Shown here one piece after another: positions 1-12,490 of a DNA stretch of 64,000 nt. Each line of letters begins with the position of its first letter. The first letter of the stretch is position 1. The translations under genes and the position numbers were made by a program. The notes beneath the pieces are model-generated. The model ran no database searches, had not been told where the DNA came from, and saw only the letters and a program-made list of their open reading frames with translations. Source of the stretch: Bolinopsis microptera (Eukaryota; Ctenophora; Tentaculata; Lobata; Bolinopsidae); assembly GCF_026151205.1 (NCBI RefSeq), contig NC_087083.1, positions 15,138,597 to 15,202,596 of the forward strand, read 5' to 3'.

Positions 1-116
1 TTTCCTCATTTATTTACAAATTTTGTGCGATGAGTCCGGCTCGCAATCTCGCATAAATCTTGAGCTGGGCCTCTCAACGAAAGCCCTTCATTTTTAAATT
101 CATAATTTAATTTCAG

Positions 117-180
117 TAACCGATGGACCACCAAGTTCCAAAACATTCCAGTTCAGAGTTTTGGTCAACGATATTCCTAG
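117..180 (+). CDS. possible internal exon, gene unknown
   Basis: A 64-base open stretch lies between a good acceptor (AATTTCAG) and a good donor (CCTAG/GTATGT). One frame reads TDGPPSSKTFQFRVLVNDIP without a stop. I do not recognise the protein. The neighbouring exons are outside the window or not found, so this rests on splice-site quality alone. Confidence 0.25.
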
Positions 181-919
181 GTATGTTGTTGTTGATGTTG
201 TGTGTGTTTTGACATTGAATAAGAATGTTTCAAATTAAAGACAAACCTGCTGAACGACTTCCGAACAAGTCTTGTGGTATTACATTGATCCTTGTTGTGG
301 TGCATTTTCCACATTCGGACAGGCAAGGAACTGTTTACACCAGTTGGTTGCAACTTCTCAATTTAATACGTGGTTACAAGAGCCGTTTTTATGTCAGTGA
401 TAGCATGTTTTGATGTTTTGTTTTCGTTGACGAAGGATTTGTGCCCTTGATGTTCTTACCACAATTCAGCTCACTAAATTGTAGTCATAGCTTGTTCAAC
501 TCGGGCCTTATGAGGGCCAGGGGTGATCGTATATCTTTGTAGGTTATAATTCAGTACACACATGTACAGGGGGAACTCATGGTCTCACACGCGTAGAGAT
601 TCCTACTTTATCATCAACATGAGTGTCGCCCCCATTATATGAATCAATTCTATGTTTTAAAGAGCCCATATATATTTTTAATTGAACCTCTTTTTCTTCA
701 GTTGTCAGATCGATGATCTGTATTCTTTGATTCAAAATAACCATTTAACCTCATGAGTCATGACACATTTAAAAATCTTTAACAGTAGAAGAAAACTTCA
801 AGTCTTGTTTTATTGAAACGTTACTGTGTATAAGGTAATATATGACGAGAGCTAGAGTCATTTGTTAATTTCTTATATATCTGTTTCATCACTAACATAT
901 ATTCACATTTAGCCAGACC
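181..919. other. non-coding stretch, nothing recognised
   Basis: AT-rich sequence with stop codons in all frames. If the flanking open stretches are exons, this may be intron or intergenic spacer. I see no repeat structure or RNA gene in it. Confidence 0.4.
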
Positions 920-1114
920 ATGGGCATCGTGCTGAAAACATTGAAGGGTATATATTTTACCCTGGCCTGCCTTATATCCTCATGGCTGGCATCTTGTTTC
1001 TTTCTGTTACATCTATTGCCCTCTGTGTGGGAGCCAAATAATGGATACATGCTCTACATGAGGCTAAAGCTGAAGAGTGCTTTTCGAGGACTAGAAGGCC
1101 AACCAAAAAAGCGG
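920..1114 (+). CDS. possible first exon of a lysocardiolipin-acyltransferase-like membrane protein
   Basis: An ATG at 920, just after an acceptor-like TTTAG, opens about 65 codons beginning MGIVLKTLKGIYFTLACLIS. A KGIYF motif is followed by a roughly 30-residue hydrophobic segment and then a basic stretch. This resembles the N-terminus of LCLAT1/AGPAT-type acyltransferases, where a KGIYF-type motif precedes the first membrane segment. A donor-like GTTAG follows the basic KKR. I did not find the catalytic NHxxxxD block downstream, so this may be an isolated or decayed first exon. The assignment is inference from a short stretch. Confidence 0.3.
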
Positions 1115-4085
1115 GTTAGAAACTTATTATCTTGTACAACATGGAAAATATTTGACATTTCTCTTGACCTTTATAAATCAAGCGGCTTGCATTTAATGAA
1201 CATATTGACAGGTGCAGAGTTGAGTCGGTACAGGAACCTAGTGTTTCAGATTCCTTGTTTAACTTGCCCGTCAGCAAGGTCATCCCACTACTTTAGCCCG
1301 GCGAGGCACTAACTCCTCACAAACTCCTATCAAATGTCCCAAGAAAAACTGGTACTTCTGTCTCCAAGGTGTAATTTGAATTAGCCCTGATTGACAATAT
1401 TTATACATTGCAGTGGAAACTAATACTATACTACATACAGTGGTTAGTGGTTGTCATAGAAGTATACAATTGCAGGTTATCATTTGAAGGTAGCAGAGGG
1501 TGGATTCTGGATGTCGATGTTTCGTTGCAGACCCATCGGGTTCTGTCATCTATGCCGTAACCAGGTTGGTTTTTAACTGTATTCCCCAACTCTAGGTCAC
1601 ACTACATTTCACCTCATGCTCCTCTGTTATTAAACAGTAATATTTATTACTGTCACCTCGCACAGGAAAACTAGAGGAGGTTCAGATTCTCAGCGTCTAT
1701 GCAGGGCAACTATGTGTTCTGTTTCAGTAATGCAATGTCCACAGTCACACCCAAAGTGCTAAGTTCAAGATGATGTATTGTACAGCCTAGAGAAGCTTGG
1801 GAATCATCTGATAGGTCTGATGCAAGACAAGAAAATGAAAGGTCAGTTAAAATTTTTGGATTATCAATGGGTTTGTTAATTTAGCATCAATGTTAGGTGA
1901 AAAATAATACAAAGTTAATAACATTAAAAAACATTTAAATTATAAAAGGGGCCATTTTAATTATTAATAATTTAGTTGTATTGAGAGCCATGGAACAGTA
2001 CTACTACTGAAGTACATCCTTAAAATTCATTCTCAATGTGCCCCTCAGGTATGAATAGGAGACCAGAGGAACCGCTAAGTAGGTAAAGGAAGACCAGGGA
2101 CTACATGGAGAATAAGAGGACACTTGCACAGGAGAGATCAACCAGGAAACACGAACGACGGGTCGTGATTTGGGCCTGATCGAGTTATCTCTATCCTCTG
2201 TATGACTATTGGACAATTTATAATTAAGAGATTCTTTGAAGTAAGAAGGTATTTAATTTTGTAGATTGTATCAAATTTAAATGATCTTATTGTTCTTTAT
2301 AGTTATAACGTGTGTGTCTAGTTCAGAATTTAACACTCACTATACAGTTTGCTTCTCTTTTTTTCAAGTTTTGTCGAAGGAATAGACAAGATGTGTTTAA
2401 AACCTAAATCTACCCTTGTTAACACTCTTTATTTTTATTTTTGATGATTCAGGATTATCGGAAAACACGTTTCCAAAATATTTTCAGACTTTCATTCACT
2501 TTTCGAATCACTCCTAACTTTATGGTATACAAATTGAAATTTTCTCCTGATCCAAATTCCGAAAGGTAAATCATGAAATATTATATTTATTTCTTATGTT
2601 TTAAAATAATCCTTACACGTTTGTGTTATGATGGGTAAATTTAGTAATTTGGCATTGTGTTATGACTTAGCGTGCATGAATTATTTCGATAAGCAAGAGG
2701 GATTCTAGAATTAGAAAGTGTTTTAAGGTCACAGAATTTAAAGTAAAGCATAGTCTCAGTACATGTGTTTTAAACATAAAAGTTTCGAAGTTATTTATTT
2801 TAGTTTATTTTGATTGTGTGTTGAATTCGCAGGATTAATGTCTCTGTTATAAATTATGTAAATACCGTGGATCCTGTTGTAAAGTGTTGAAAATGGGGGA
2901 GTTAGGTTCACTAGCATTACATAACTTATTATTTTATATTATTAATTAGTATCATGTTGAAAATTTCGGATCTTCCAATTATTTTTGAGGCGACCATTTC
3001 CAATTATTCTACATATCGACGAGATTTATGAAAAAATATCGTTCGAATTCTGGTTACATACATGAACGCATAATATAATTTGTAAATGAGTTTTATCAAA
3101 CCAATACGTACCCTTTATTTTACGTTAAAAATATGGAAATAATATAATGCATGAATGGACAAAAACCACTGATATTGTCCGGTCTGTAAATTAGTTAACA
3201 TGTGATATCTGAATGTGGACGGTAATTGATAGATATTGGGTATAGAACTTCACACAATCTGGTTTAATTTTCCATACATTATAGTTATTAATTTACAAAT
3301 TTTATAACTGCTATTCCTTGTTGTATTCCACTCTTCAAAGACAAACTACAGCTATTATTTTAATCTGTTCACATTTTATTTAACTGAAATTGAGATTTTA
3401 AAGACTACCTTATTTCTAGGCCCCACAGGCTCTGTGTCAACGTTAAAGTTACTGTACGTTCAGATAAATGTTAAAATTCCTTATTCAGGGTACGTATTGC
3501 CAATTATTCCAATATTTCAGGTATTTTTATCGTGACGAAAAATATAAAGAATTTAGATATTTTCGCCATGAAATGACAAATAACACTGAGATTGTGAAGC
3601 ATGATGCTAAATGGAAGATTTATTCTCGCCGTCAAGCTACATAAAAGCAATTTAATATTGCGACCTTATTCGATATCTATCTAAAAATTGCTGGCGAAAT
3701 GGCGATGACATACTCTCAATATTTTTTGTCTGTATCTTAAAACTTGTGATGTTAAAACTAGCACCTGATATTTAGCCATCCTCCTCGCCAAAGTACAGTT
3801 AAAGCCTATTTTACTTTTTTTAAATGTTAAACGTACGACTCCAGTGAGTGTTTTGAGCAGTTATTACATAGCTTGGTGTTCCTTCCGCTATGGGACATTT
3901 CTTAAAATGTGCCTTTCATAACGAAGACTGAAGATTGAAGAAATATTTAAAGAGTAATTTTGAAGAATGAAGATCATAATTTTAAGAAAACGTTCCCACA
4001 GTAACAATCTGGCCATGGATAGAATTTTACACTTGAATATAATAATTGACGATTAAGGAAGATGGATATTTTAGGGTTTTTGGTA
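1115..4085. other. AT-rich stretch without recognised genes
   Basis: About 3 kb of AT-rich sequence with no open frame resembling a known protein and no clear repeat. A donor-like boundary follows CCGAAAG near 2566, but I cannot build an exon chain. Confidence 0.4.
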
Positions 4086-5300
4086 AGTGTTGTTATCACA
4101 TTAACACTCACAATAAGGAAGAGTAGTTGTAACACTCACAATAAGGGAGAGTCGTTGTTAACACTCACAATAAGGCGAGAGTAGTTGTTAACACTCACAA
4201 TAAGGGAGAGTAGTGGTTAACACTCACAATAAGGGAGAGTAGTTGGAACACTCACAATAAGGGAGGTACGTTGTTAACAACTCACAGTAAGGGAGAGGAG
4301 TTGTTAACACTCACAATAAGAGAGAGTAGTTGTAACACTCACAATAAGGGAGAGTAGTTGATAACACTCACAATAAGAGGAGAGTCGTGGTATCATCACA
4401 ACAAGGGAAGAGATAGTTGTTAACACTTCACACTAAGGAAGAGTAGTTGTTAACCACTACCCAAGAATGGAGAGTAGTTGTAACACTCACAATAAGGAGA
4501 GTATGTTGTTTATACACTCACAATAAGGAGGAGTAGTTGTTAACACTCACAAAAGGGAGAGTATTGTTAACACTCACAATAAGGGAGAGTAGTCTGTAAA
4601 CACTACATAAGGGAGAGTAGTTGTTAACACCACAATAAGGGAGAGTACGTTGTTAACATCACAATTAGGGAGAGTAGTTGTTACACTCTCATTAAGGGAG
4701 AGTAGTTGTTAACACTCACAATAAGGGAGAGTAGTTGTAAACACTCACAATAAGGGAGAGTAGGTTGTTAACCTTCACAATAAGGGAGAGTTAGTGTTAA
4801 CACTTCACAATAGGGAGAGTAGTTGTAACACTCACAATAAGGGGAGTAGATTGTTAACACTACAATAAGGAAGAGTAGTTGTTAACCTCACATAAGGGAG
4901 AGTAGTTGTTACACTCACAATAGGAGAGTAGTTTGTTTAACATCACAATAAGGGAGAGTAGTTGTTAAACAACTCACAATAGGGAGGGAGTAGTTGTTTA
5001 ACCACTCACAATAAGGGGAGAGTAGTTGTTAACACTCACAATAAGGGAGAGTAGTTGTTACCACTACAATAAGGAGAGTAGTTGTTAACCATCACAATAA
5101 GGGAGAGTAGTTGTTAACACTCACAATAGGGAGAGTAGTTGATACACTCACAATAAGAGAGAGTAGTTGTTAACACTCACAAATAAGGGAGGAGTGTTGT
5201 TAACACTCACAATAAGGAGAGTAGTTGTTAACACTCCCAATAAGGGAGAGTAGGTGTTAACACTCACAATAAGGGAGGAGTAGTTTGTTAACACTCACAT
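4086..5300 (+). repeat. 29-bp minisatellite with many single-base indels
   Basis: About 40 head-to-tail copies of a unit close to AACACTCACAATAAGGGAGA plus GTAGTTGTT. Copies differ mostly by gained or lost single bases rather than by substitutions, giving unit lengths of roughly 26 to 31. That pattern is more like residual long-read error than natural divergence, although true length variation cannot be excluded. Confidence 0.9.
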
Positions 5301-5537
5301 AGGTTCCTTTTTGCTTTCACAAACTTCTCACAGTCTTTCACTCAGATCACCTTGATTATTTTATTCGCATTCAATTTACACCCCCTAACTTTCCCCTACC
5401 CCGCAAATTTTCAACCATTTTCTGTACATTTGAATTACGATTTAAACAAGCAACTCATTTCAAAATCAGTCTTTTTTCATCAGATTAAAAGAGAAATGTA
5501 TTGATTTGTAAAGAATATCAAAATATTCTCAGTTGGA

Positions 5538-6716
5538 ATGCCGTCCGATCAAGAATCCCGTTCTAGAAGTAAGGAGCATACAGCAGGTTTATAGGCAGGT
5601 CTCCCAGGATCCGTACAAAGAGGTTTTTAGATTCTTTTTTAATTATCAATTTTAATATTTAATTATTAACAAACAACAAATACTCGGAAAAACCAATATT
5701 TTCAAATTTTTGACAATTTAGTTCAACCAATGCCCCGGGCGCCCGGAGCGTTACGTATTGTGACATGTGACATGGAACATTAATTAGTCTAATGAGTAGT
5801 TTATTAGTAGATCCAGGTCGGAAGGAGTCAGCGTAGGTCGCGCAGTGTGTCTCGCTATCTAACAGAAAGAGACATGGCGGACAGTGACATGCTCCTCTTC
5901 AAAGTTGTTGGGTACGTTTTCCACTCTTATAATCCTATGCTTTCAATTCGTTTGATCATTTTGTGGCCTTCTTTACACTTTACACCCCCTAACTTTTCCT
6001 ACTCTTCACGTTTCCACAACTTTCTATTCGATACACTAAAATAAAACCCTCTCCAGGAGTGTTTGGTTTCTGATCTGGATACCACAGACGCGAGTGACGG
6101 GTGTGTTGGAGGAAGTACGGCAAGCGGGAGGACGCCATGATAATAACGACAGAGAAGACGGCATGTCCGTGGTTTCGGACTTTGTTTACTTCTAGACGAC
6201 CGGAAGATGCCAAGTTGCTAAGGAGGAAACTAATGGTCTGGAGATTGCGGTACGGTTATAATACTAATCAGTAATTAACTTATGTTCTAATTAAACTAAA
6301 TAACTAATACTCTATTTATTTAGTACCGTTGGTCATGTACCACACGTAAACACATATTAACTCACCCGGTCTTCCCCCTGTAGGTAAGAAGATCAGAGAG
6401 TAGATTTCTCAGTAACCAAGCGACCCCACACCCCAACTGCAGGACAGTACATGGGGCGCCCACTTCCCCGATACTCAGGACGAGGTAGGGCCCGGTACGG
6501 GGGACGGAGCTCCAGAAGATCCTACTCCAGATCCAGATCTAGATCCCAAGACACAGTAAGAGGTACAGATCAGGTCAGATCCCCCGCCGCCGCTCACCCT
6601 CCGCTCCTTCTCCGCAGTCGCTCTCGAAGTCCTCGTCACCAAGATCCCGAAAATACTATACACTCCTTTCAGATCATCAGGATAGCTATTTGACTTTTTT
6701 AAAGACTACTGGCTAA
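5538..6716 (+). CDS. TRA2: transformer-2 splicing regulator, disrupted by small indels
   Basis: Nuclear SR-like protein that binds exonic enhancers and promotes splice-site choice. Four exons can be read: 5538-5586 (RS-rich start, MPSDQESRSRSKEH), about 5817-5911 (RS repeats), 6057-6249 (RRM, with GVFG as RNP2 and FVYF as RNP1, then AKEETNGLEI) and 6384-6716. The last carries the diagnostic linker TKRPHTPT, then YMGRP, then a C-terminal RS domain, ending at TAA 6714. The order RS1-RRM-linker-RS2 is that of TRA2A/TRA2B. The RRM exon needs several one-base frame changes, and the RS2 domain changes frame once near 6546. Introns keep GT/AG. Whether this is a pseudogene or a sequence-quality problem is discussed in the findings. 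Confidence 0.8.
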
Positions 6717-7269
6717 ATTAGAAAACTCTTGTTAGAAAATTTTAACACAGTTGTTAAGCCCGAGATCTTCTCAAGATTGGGTATTCAAATCATGTCTACG
6801 ACGGTTGGGGTTAGGCTATTTCTTAAATCATATTCTTTCCCATCGAAGACAAATGAAGTGTTTGTAATGCCGTTGGCACAAGTGTTGGAGAAATGATCTG
6901 AATTCTGAAAGTGTCGTGTCAGAGACAATGGTTGTTAAATAGTTATTTATTTTCAAAAAGCGAGAACATTGCTGTATTAATATCGACGGTAAATTTAATT
7001 ACCTAGATTTAAACCAAATATGATATACATACCTATCTACTCGACTCACATGTTTCAATGATTTGAAAAGTTTTGCACACTGAGTAAAGTTTCCTATTTG
7101 GTATAAATTTCCTTCAATTACTATTGATACTGTGCTAAGTGATAGAAACGAAATCTTGAATTCTTGGTTAGTGAACATGTTGTATCGCCAATGATTCAAA
7201 GTAATTAACGGTACTCCTTGTGTAAAGCAAATGTGATACGAACAGGACTCTAAAAGATGAACCTCGGAG
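6717..7269. other. spacer between TRA2 and the ankyrin gene
   Basis: AT-rich; presumably TRA2 3' UTR and the start of the next gene. No repeat or RNA gene seen. Confidence 0.35.
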
Positions 7270-9000
7270 ATGAGCACAATCGACGCTCTGTTGAAATTGT
7301 CAGGAGTGCAGTGGATTGTGGAGGGACATTACAACAGACCTTCAGTTTAGTTGTCATGTGAGAGTGAGATGAACCACAGGTTTGTTTAGTTAGTTTACAG
7401 TCGGAGGGTCAGCTAATTAAAAATAACACCAAAACCATAAATTTGTGCTGAACTCAGCTTAAATTTTGAAAGCAGAGACAAAGAAGAACAAACATTATGT
7501 TATTAGATTGCAAACATGAACCGCGGGCTAATAAGTGATCAGTAATTAACCAATTAAAGTAATTAATTAACTTGCACAGGAGGAGTCTGCAATGGATGGA
7601 CGACTGTTGAAGAGCCAGCTGTAGTTGATAGGGAGACATGTTTAGTGAGGCTGCCGGAGGAGTTAACTGGATACCACTTTGTAGATGGTACGACAATACA
7701 TGATTAGTGACCAATTGGGGGACCAGTAGTGACTAGTTGGTGATCGTTTAGTGACCAATTAGAGACCAGCTAGTGTCAGTTAGTGGTCAGTTAGTGACCG
7801 TTTAATGACTAATTAGTGACCAGTTAGTGACTAGTTGGTGACCAGTTATTGACTAATTAGTCTGCCAGTTAATGACTAATTAGTGACCAGTTAATGACTA
7901 ATTAGTGACCACCTGCTAACCCCTCCAGGTACCGCCCTACGGGAGCGTCTACTAAAAGCAGCCGGAACAAGGCTGTACTGCCATGGTTGAGGCGATACTG
8001 TTGGGAACCTGATGTAATCAACTACTAGGCACTGACGGTTACACTCCTCTACACGAGTTGTTATCAGGGGTGGGAGGATATTGTGGAGTTCCTGCTTCTA
8101 AACGGTCCGACATTGCCCCCCGGCCCCCTGCCCCCCCGGCCCCAATCCTTCTTTCTTTAACAGTGCTCTAACCTGTGAGGCCAGTACTTAAATCTCACTT
8201 TCCAAACAAGGAACTAGCCTCAATCTATTAGTGGGTTTTTGGACGTCAATTTCTCCAAGTGAATGCTCTAATTAACTGCTCCAATGACTGCTCTTATTGA
8301 CTGCCCTAATTGCTTGTCGTATTAATTGCTCTAATTAATTATCTAAACTAATTGCCCTATTATAATTTGATTGCTCTAATGATTGCTCTAACTAAATTGC
8401 TCTTATTATTGCTGTAAACTAATGCTGGAGTTACAGGGGCAGATAGGACAGTAGAACCAGATGATGGTTGGACCCCACTGCACAGTGCCGCACGATGGAA
8501 CAAGGGTCCTCTGTGCTAAACTCATTATTGCTGCTGGGTACGTTCTTATTAGTCTCTTTGGTAATGGGAGGTGTTCACCTGAATTTCTGTGAAACTTGTT
8601 TCAGATCGCAGCCTGACCAACAATTAACAACCTGTTGACGACCTTTGAAGAGGTCCTGAAACCGCCCACCGGTGCAGCATGCCCATTTGTTCTTTTTAGC
8701 CAATAGGCCAGTCATCACATGCAAACAATATGGATGTCTGCAAAGTTCAGGCTGGACTCCCCTTTCCCTAAACGTTAGTAATATCAAATCTTGTAATAAT
8801 GATAATGATCAACTTTCTAATTAATTCAGATGTAACATAGTGTAATCTATTGGTGATATTCCAGGTGTGATGTAAATGCGATGAGTAACGGCCAAACAAA
8901 CCACCGCTTCACATAGCGGTGCAGTAGGTCAGGCCCTGTGCTAGAGTTATACTCTGTTACTCTGGCACTGCGATATGATGTGTCCCGCTGTAAAGTTACA
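7270..9000 (+). CDS. ANKRD49: ANKRD49-like ankyrin-repeat protein, disrupted by small indels
   Basis: Small ankyrin-repeat protein of the ANKRD49 type. Its molecular role is poorly defined; the mammalian protein is linked to germ cells. Possible first exon at 7270 (MSTIDALLKLSG). Exon 7580-7687 ends in phase 1 and joins exon 7929-8104 as ...YHFVDGTALRERLLKAA, then TDGYTPLHE and WEDIVEFLLLN. Exon 8437-8537 joins as LLLNGADRTVEPDDGWTPLH, then SAARWNK and VLNSLLLLG. A last exon from 8865 gives CDVNAMSNGQT and PPLHIAV. The DGWTPLHSA..WN block is characteristic of ANKRD49. About five one-base frame changes are needed inside exons, while the GT/AG boundaries are intact. The exact start and end are uncertain. 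Confidence 0.65.
7690..7925. repeat. degenerate minisatellite in ankyrin-gene intron
   Basis: Variants of TTAGTGACCAGTTAGTGACTAA follow each other about 14 times between exon 7580-7687 and exon 7929-8104, filling nearly the whole intron. Confidence 0.75.
8225..8430. repeat. degenerate ATTGCTCTAATTA minisatellite in the next intron
   Basis: About a dozen loose copies of a 12-14 base unit near AATTGCTCTAATTA lie just upstream of exon 8437-8537. It is an independent motif from the one in the previous intron. Confidence 0.65.
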
Positions 9001-9062
9001 TTTGTATTTAATTACTTAGATTAAGTTAATTAAGTTAGTTAAGTTAAATGTTTATGACTACA

Positions 9063-9128
9063 ACACACACTACACACTACACACTACACACTACACACTA
9101 CACACTACACACTACACACTACACACTA
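9063..9128 (+). repeat. ACACTAC heptamer tandem repeat
   Basis: Nine head-to-tail copies of CACACTA, nearly perfect. It ends exactly where the dispersed element at 9127 starts. Confidence 0.9.
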
Positions 9129-9385
9129 AATTTCAGAGACTATAGATATGGGTCAAACTTAGATTTCCTGAAAATTTCGTTAGATGTAATTAATTACAGT
9201 GGGTGGGGCACGCCACTCCCTTTTTTTCACTATTGTCACCATTAAGAGATAACGCTTTCAGCTAGGAACTTCAAAATTTCTAGACACATTTGGTTTGATA
9301 ATGGAAGTGCTTTCCCAAAATTTCAAGTTGATTGTTAACAATTTAATTAAGTTATTACCCTTTCAAGATCTTGCAGATACGTAAT
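9127..9385 (+). repeat. dispersed repeat, copy A (leader of the AGCGCT-array unit)
   Basis: About 260 bases beginning AAATTTCAGAGACTATAGAT match the reverse complement of 48957-49209 at roughly 75-80 percent by eye. Both copies sit at the outer side of an AGCGCT array, which suggests they belong to one mobile unit. No coding potential is convincing. Confidence 0.75.
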
Positions 9386-9479
9386 CCAGCACTTAATCAC
9401 TAATCAGTGGGTCAGTGATATCTTCACTCAATCAATGCCCTGATTGGGGACCTTTACTGATAGTTGAAATTCGACATAT

Positions 9480-10290
9480 GACGTCATCTAGCGTCATCTA
9501 GCGTCATCTAGCGTGAAATATCGCCAGATGATGATAGATGACGCTAGATGACGCTAGATGACGCTAGATGACGCTAGATGACGCCAATTAGCGACATTGT
9601 CGCTAAGTGCACGGCACCTTTCGAATGTCGCTATCTAGCGCTATTTAGCGCTATCTAGCGCTATCTAGCGCTATCTAGCGCTATCTAGCGCTATATGACG
9701 CTATATGACGCTATATGACGCTAGATGACGCTAGATGACGCTAAGCACGCAGCACTGACGCCAGGCGACAGATAGCGCTATTTTCATAAAATTTCCGCCT
9801 TTTTTTTGCGACATCTAGCGCTATCTAGCGCTATCTAACGCTATATGTCGCAACGACATCTGACGCAGCGCTATCTAGCGCTATCTAGCGCTATCTAGCG
9901 CTATCTAGCGGAGAATGTCGGTCTGTGACAGTTTACGCTAGATAGCGCTATCTAGCGCTAGATATCGTGGCGACAGCTAGCGCTAGATAGCGCGGCGTCA
10001 TCTAGCGCTATCTAGCGTAAACTAGCGCTAGCTAATGAAGAATGTCGGTTTGCGACAGTCCACGCTAGATATCGTGGCGACAGCTAGCGCTAGATAGCGC
10101 TAGATAGCGCTATCTAGCGTAAACTAGCGCTAGCTAATGAAGAATTTTGGTTTGCGACAGTCCACGCTAGATAGCGCTATCTAGCGCTATCTAGCGTGGC
10201 GACAGCTAGCGCTAGATAGCGCGGCGCCATCTAGCGCTATCTAGCGTAAACTAGCGCTAGCTAATGAAGAATGTCGGTTTGCGACAGTCC
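9480..10290 (+). repeat. AGCGCT-rich higher-order array, copy A
   Basis: Runs of ten-base words made of CTAGCGCTAT, CTAGATGACG and CTATATGACG. The AGCGCT core is self-complementary. Words change in blocks, and 100-150 base modules repeat (for example the AATGAAGAAT plus CGGTTTGCGACAG module near 10030, 10140 and 10265). The edge sequence TTGAAATTCGACATATGACG recurs in reverse at 48660-48685. Confidence 0.9.
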
Positions 10291-10295
10291 ACGCA

Positions 10296-10350
10296 GTTTA
10301 CCTGAGGACCCCAGGCTATTATGTTCATTAACATAGCCTGGTGAGACTGA
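10296..10350. repeat. hairpin: CCAGGCTATTATGTT/AACATAGCCTGG
   Basis: The element GAGGACCCCAGGCT is followed by an inverted repeat with a CATT loop and then a closing AACATAGCCTGG. Related GGGGACC(C/T)C sequences occur near 11034, 11140, 26070 and 36282. Confidence 0.6.
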
Positions 10351-11032
10351 ACCCTCTAATACGCGCAGGTCTCTCGGACGGGCGCGTTTTTGCGCGTGGA
10401 ATGCTGAGCGCGCAAAATATATGTTTTGTAATGATAATCGCATATCGGTAGACCTTTTAAAAGCAGTATGTGACAGATAAGAGTGGCAACAAGCCGACAA
10501 GCGACATGTTGTAAGTTACTAGTGCGGTAGCGTTGTGATACTTTATGAAGTTTCTCATTTGTTTTGGTCAATTTGCAATTGCAATCCCGAACTTTGACGG
10601 ATCAAAGGTTTCATGATGGTATAACTAGTATTACTATTACTGAATTGTTAATGATCACACGACAACTCGCCTAGCATTCCACACCAAAAACGCGACCAAT
10701 GTCATTCCACCATATTATATATCAATCGTGTTAAAGAACACAAAAGCCGGAGGTCTAAAGGTTAATACAATCAAGTGGAAAAAGGTGGTAGACATATCAC
10801 AGAATTTATGTCAACTTTCATATTTTAATCATTTTATTACATAATTTAAAGATCATATTCTAATAATTTTATTACATAATTTAAAGAGAACGGTTAATAA
10901 TGGAGTCATTCGTAAACTATTGGCAAATAGCTATTCACGAGAGTGCTCAGTTCACAGTTGTCAGTGCTATAGCCAGTACCATTACCAAATACACAAATCA
11001 CTCAGAATATTTTCAGCTTTAACTTACCCGGG
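10351..11032. other. stretch without recognised genes
   Basis: No protein similarity seen. A short direct duplication of TTTTATTACATAATTTAAAG occurs at about 10832 and 10868. Confidence 0.4.
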
Positions 11033-11154
11033 GACCCCGGGCTTTGTGTTCTCAAACACAGTAGTTATATTAATATTAGATTTTAGTAAATATGCTTGAT
11101 TCATGACTGATACGTGTATGAAAACCTAAAACGGGGTCCCCAGGTACTCAATCG
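11033..11154. mobile_element. short inverted-repeat element with GGGGACCCCG ends
   Basis: About 120 bases bounded by TACCCGGGGACCCCG on the left and ACGGGGTCCCCAGGTA on the right, which are near-perfect inverted repeats. Inside the left end is a further TGTGTT/AACACA hairpin. Probably a tiny non-autonomous element; its superfamily cannot be determined. Confidence 0.5.
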
Positions 11155-11763
11155 ATTAGATATGTAAAAGATTCCGATACGAGGGATTATCATACCTCAT
11201 GCTAGCTATGCATTTTCGTATGATACAGAATGACATTAACTGCGGAGCACCGTACTGAGTTTCTACAACAAGGTCTACACTAAACTGAAACAGTAAACAT
11301 GTGAAGATGATTGATCACTCAGTACTCGACCAACTGCACGTAGCATACTTTAACACGTACTACTTCAAGTAGTCCTTAGAGACTATTAAAAATCTAAACC
11401 CAAATTAGAGTGTAGAACGTATGTTGAAAACCATTACCCGTACGACTACGACAAATTATACCAACATCCTTATTTGGTCATTATAAAGAGGTTCATAAAA
11501 GGAAAACATATCCAAATAATTTTTTATCAATTAAGATAATTTTACGTTCATAAGGCTCAAAGAGTTTGTTGGCCTATTCTTGCTGCAAGGAGAGCTCTTC
11601 GCTCTAGAGGTAGGTCTTTATCAAACAAGGATTGTGGGACGAGCTTTTCAGTCAGGTCCATGTTTGCCTCTTCAGGACTGCCGTGGTGATGGCTGATACT
11701 ATGTCCACACTCTTGTACCTTTGAAGACTCTGTAACAAACGGGTGTCGGCGGAGGCTGTAGAT

Positions 11764-12490
11764 TCAAGGAAAGGAGCGCTGAACCAAGCTCTCAAATAAA
11801 CGAAGACAACAAAGTGAGCCATCTTCTGCACGTTTCTCTTCTTCGTACAGTGAATTGGTATCTAGTGAAGAAAAGCCATCTTCATAATGTAGAATGTAGA
11901 TGGACTTAGCCATCCATCTGGCATGGTGGTCAGCTCCAGGTCTTTGTATCTGGAAGACGTATCCTTTCTTCATATCTATGCTTTCTCTATGGATTAGTTT
12001 AGCAAGCTCTAGGAATTCCTTGTAATGTTCTGGGCTGGTTGTTGAGTTGACGGATGTGATTAATAAAGGATAGAATATCTACTACGTCGTTCCTTTAGCG
12101 CGTAGGGATATCGGGAAGGACGATGTTCTGCAGATCGATTCCCAGGAGGTCTTCATGATCTTGAAGAGGGTTACTTCGAGTGATATTGTGTCACCGAACA
12201 GTTGCTTGGAGGCAGATCCTCTTACAAGCTCCGCCTCCAGGACGTGATGTCTGCAGGCCATCCAGAGGATCTGTCGATTGAGGACCTGCTGAAGAGAAGT
12301 ACATGCTCTTTTGTGAACTCCAGTATTGGATGATGTCGTATCAAATCCAACGGCTATTATTTTATCTGCTAGGTCCGGTCGTCGAGAATCTTCTTCACTT
12401 TGTCTGCTTCGTCCTAGTCCTTTTAGACTGGAGAGTAACTAGTCGTACAGATTGCGAGTATCTTGTTCTCCTCCTCTTGTACTAGGACCA
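11764..12490 (-). pseudogene. decayed DDE-type transposase, CRHH family
   Basis: Reading the minus strand from about 12490: KIIAVGFDTTSSNTGVHKRA, then LWMACRHHVLEAEL, then a TLFKIMKTSW segment, a broken stretch, and from 11973 MKKGYVFQIQRPGADHHARW, ending near 11762. I recall a family of unnamed proteins, abundant in cnidarian and arthropod genomes, with the same FDTTSSNTG, ACRHH and HHARWM blocks. The D plus CxxH arrangement fits RNase-H-fold transposases, but that is inference. Stops and frame changes near 12420 and 12080 show the copy is dead. No terminal repeats found. Confidence 0.65.

Noticed and set aside
4086-5300. CRISPR-like or coding repeat
   Set aside because: Unit is contiguous without spacers and has stops and indels in all frames; a minisatellite.
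9480-10290. CRISPR-like array
   Set aside because: Repeats are 10-base self-complementary words without unique spacers, in an animal-type genome; no cas genes.
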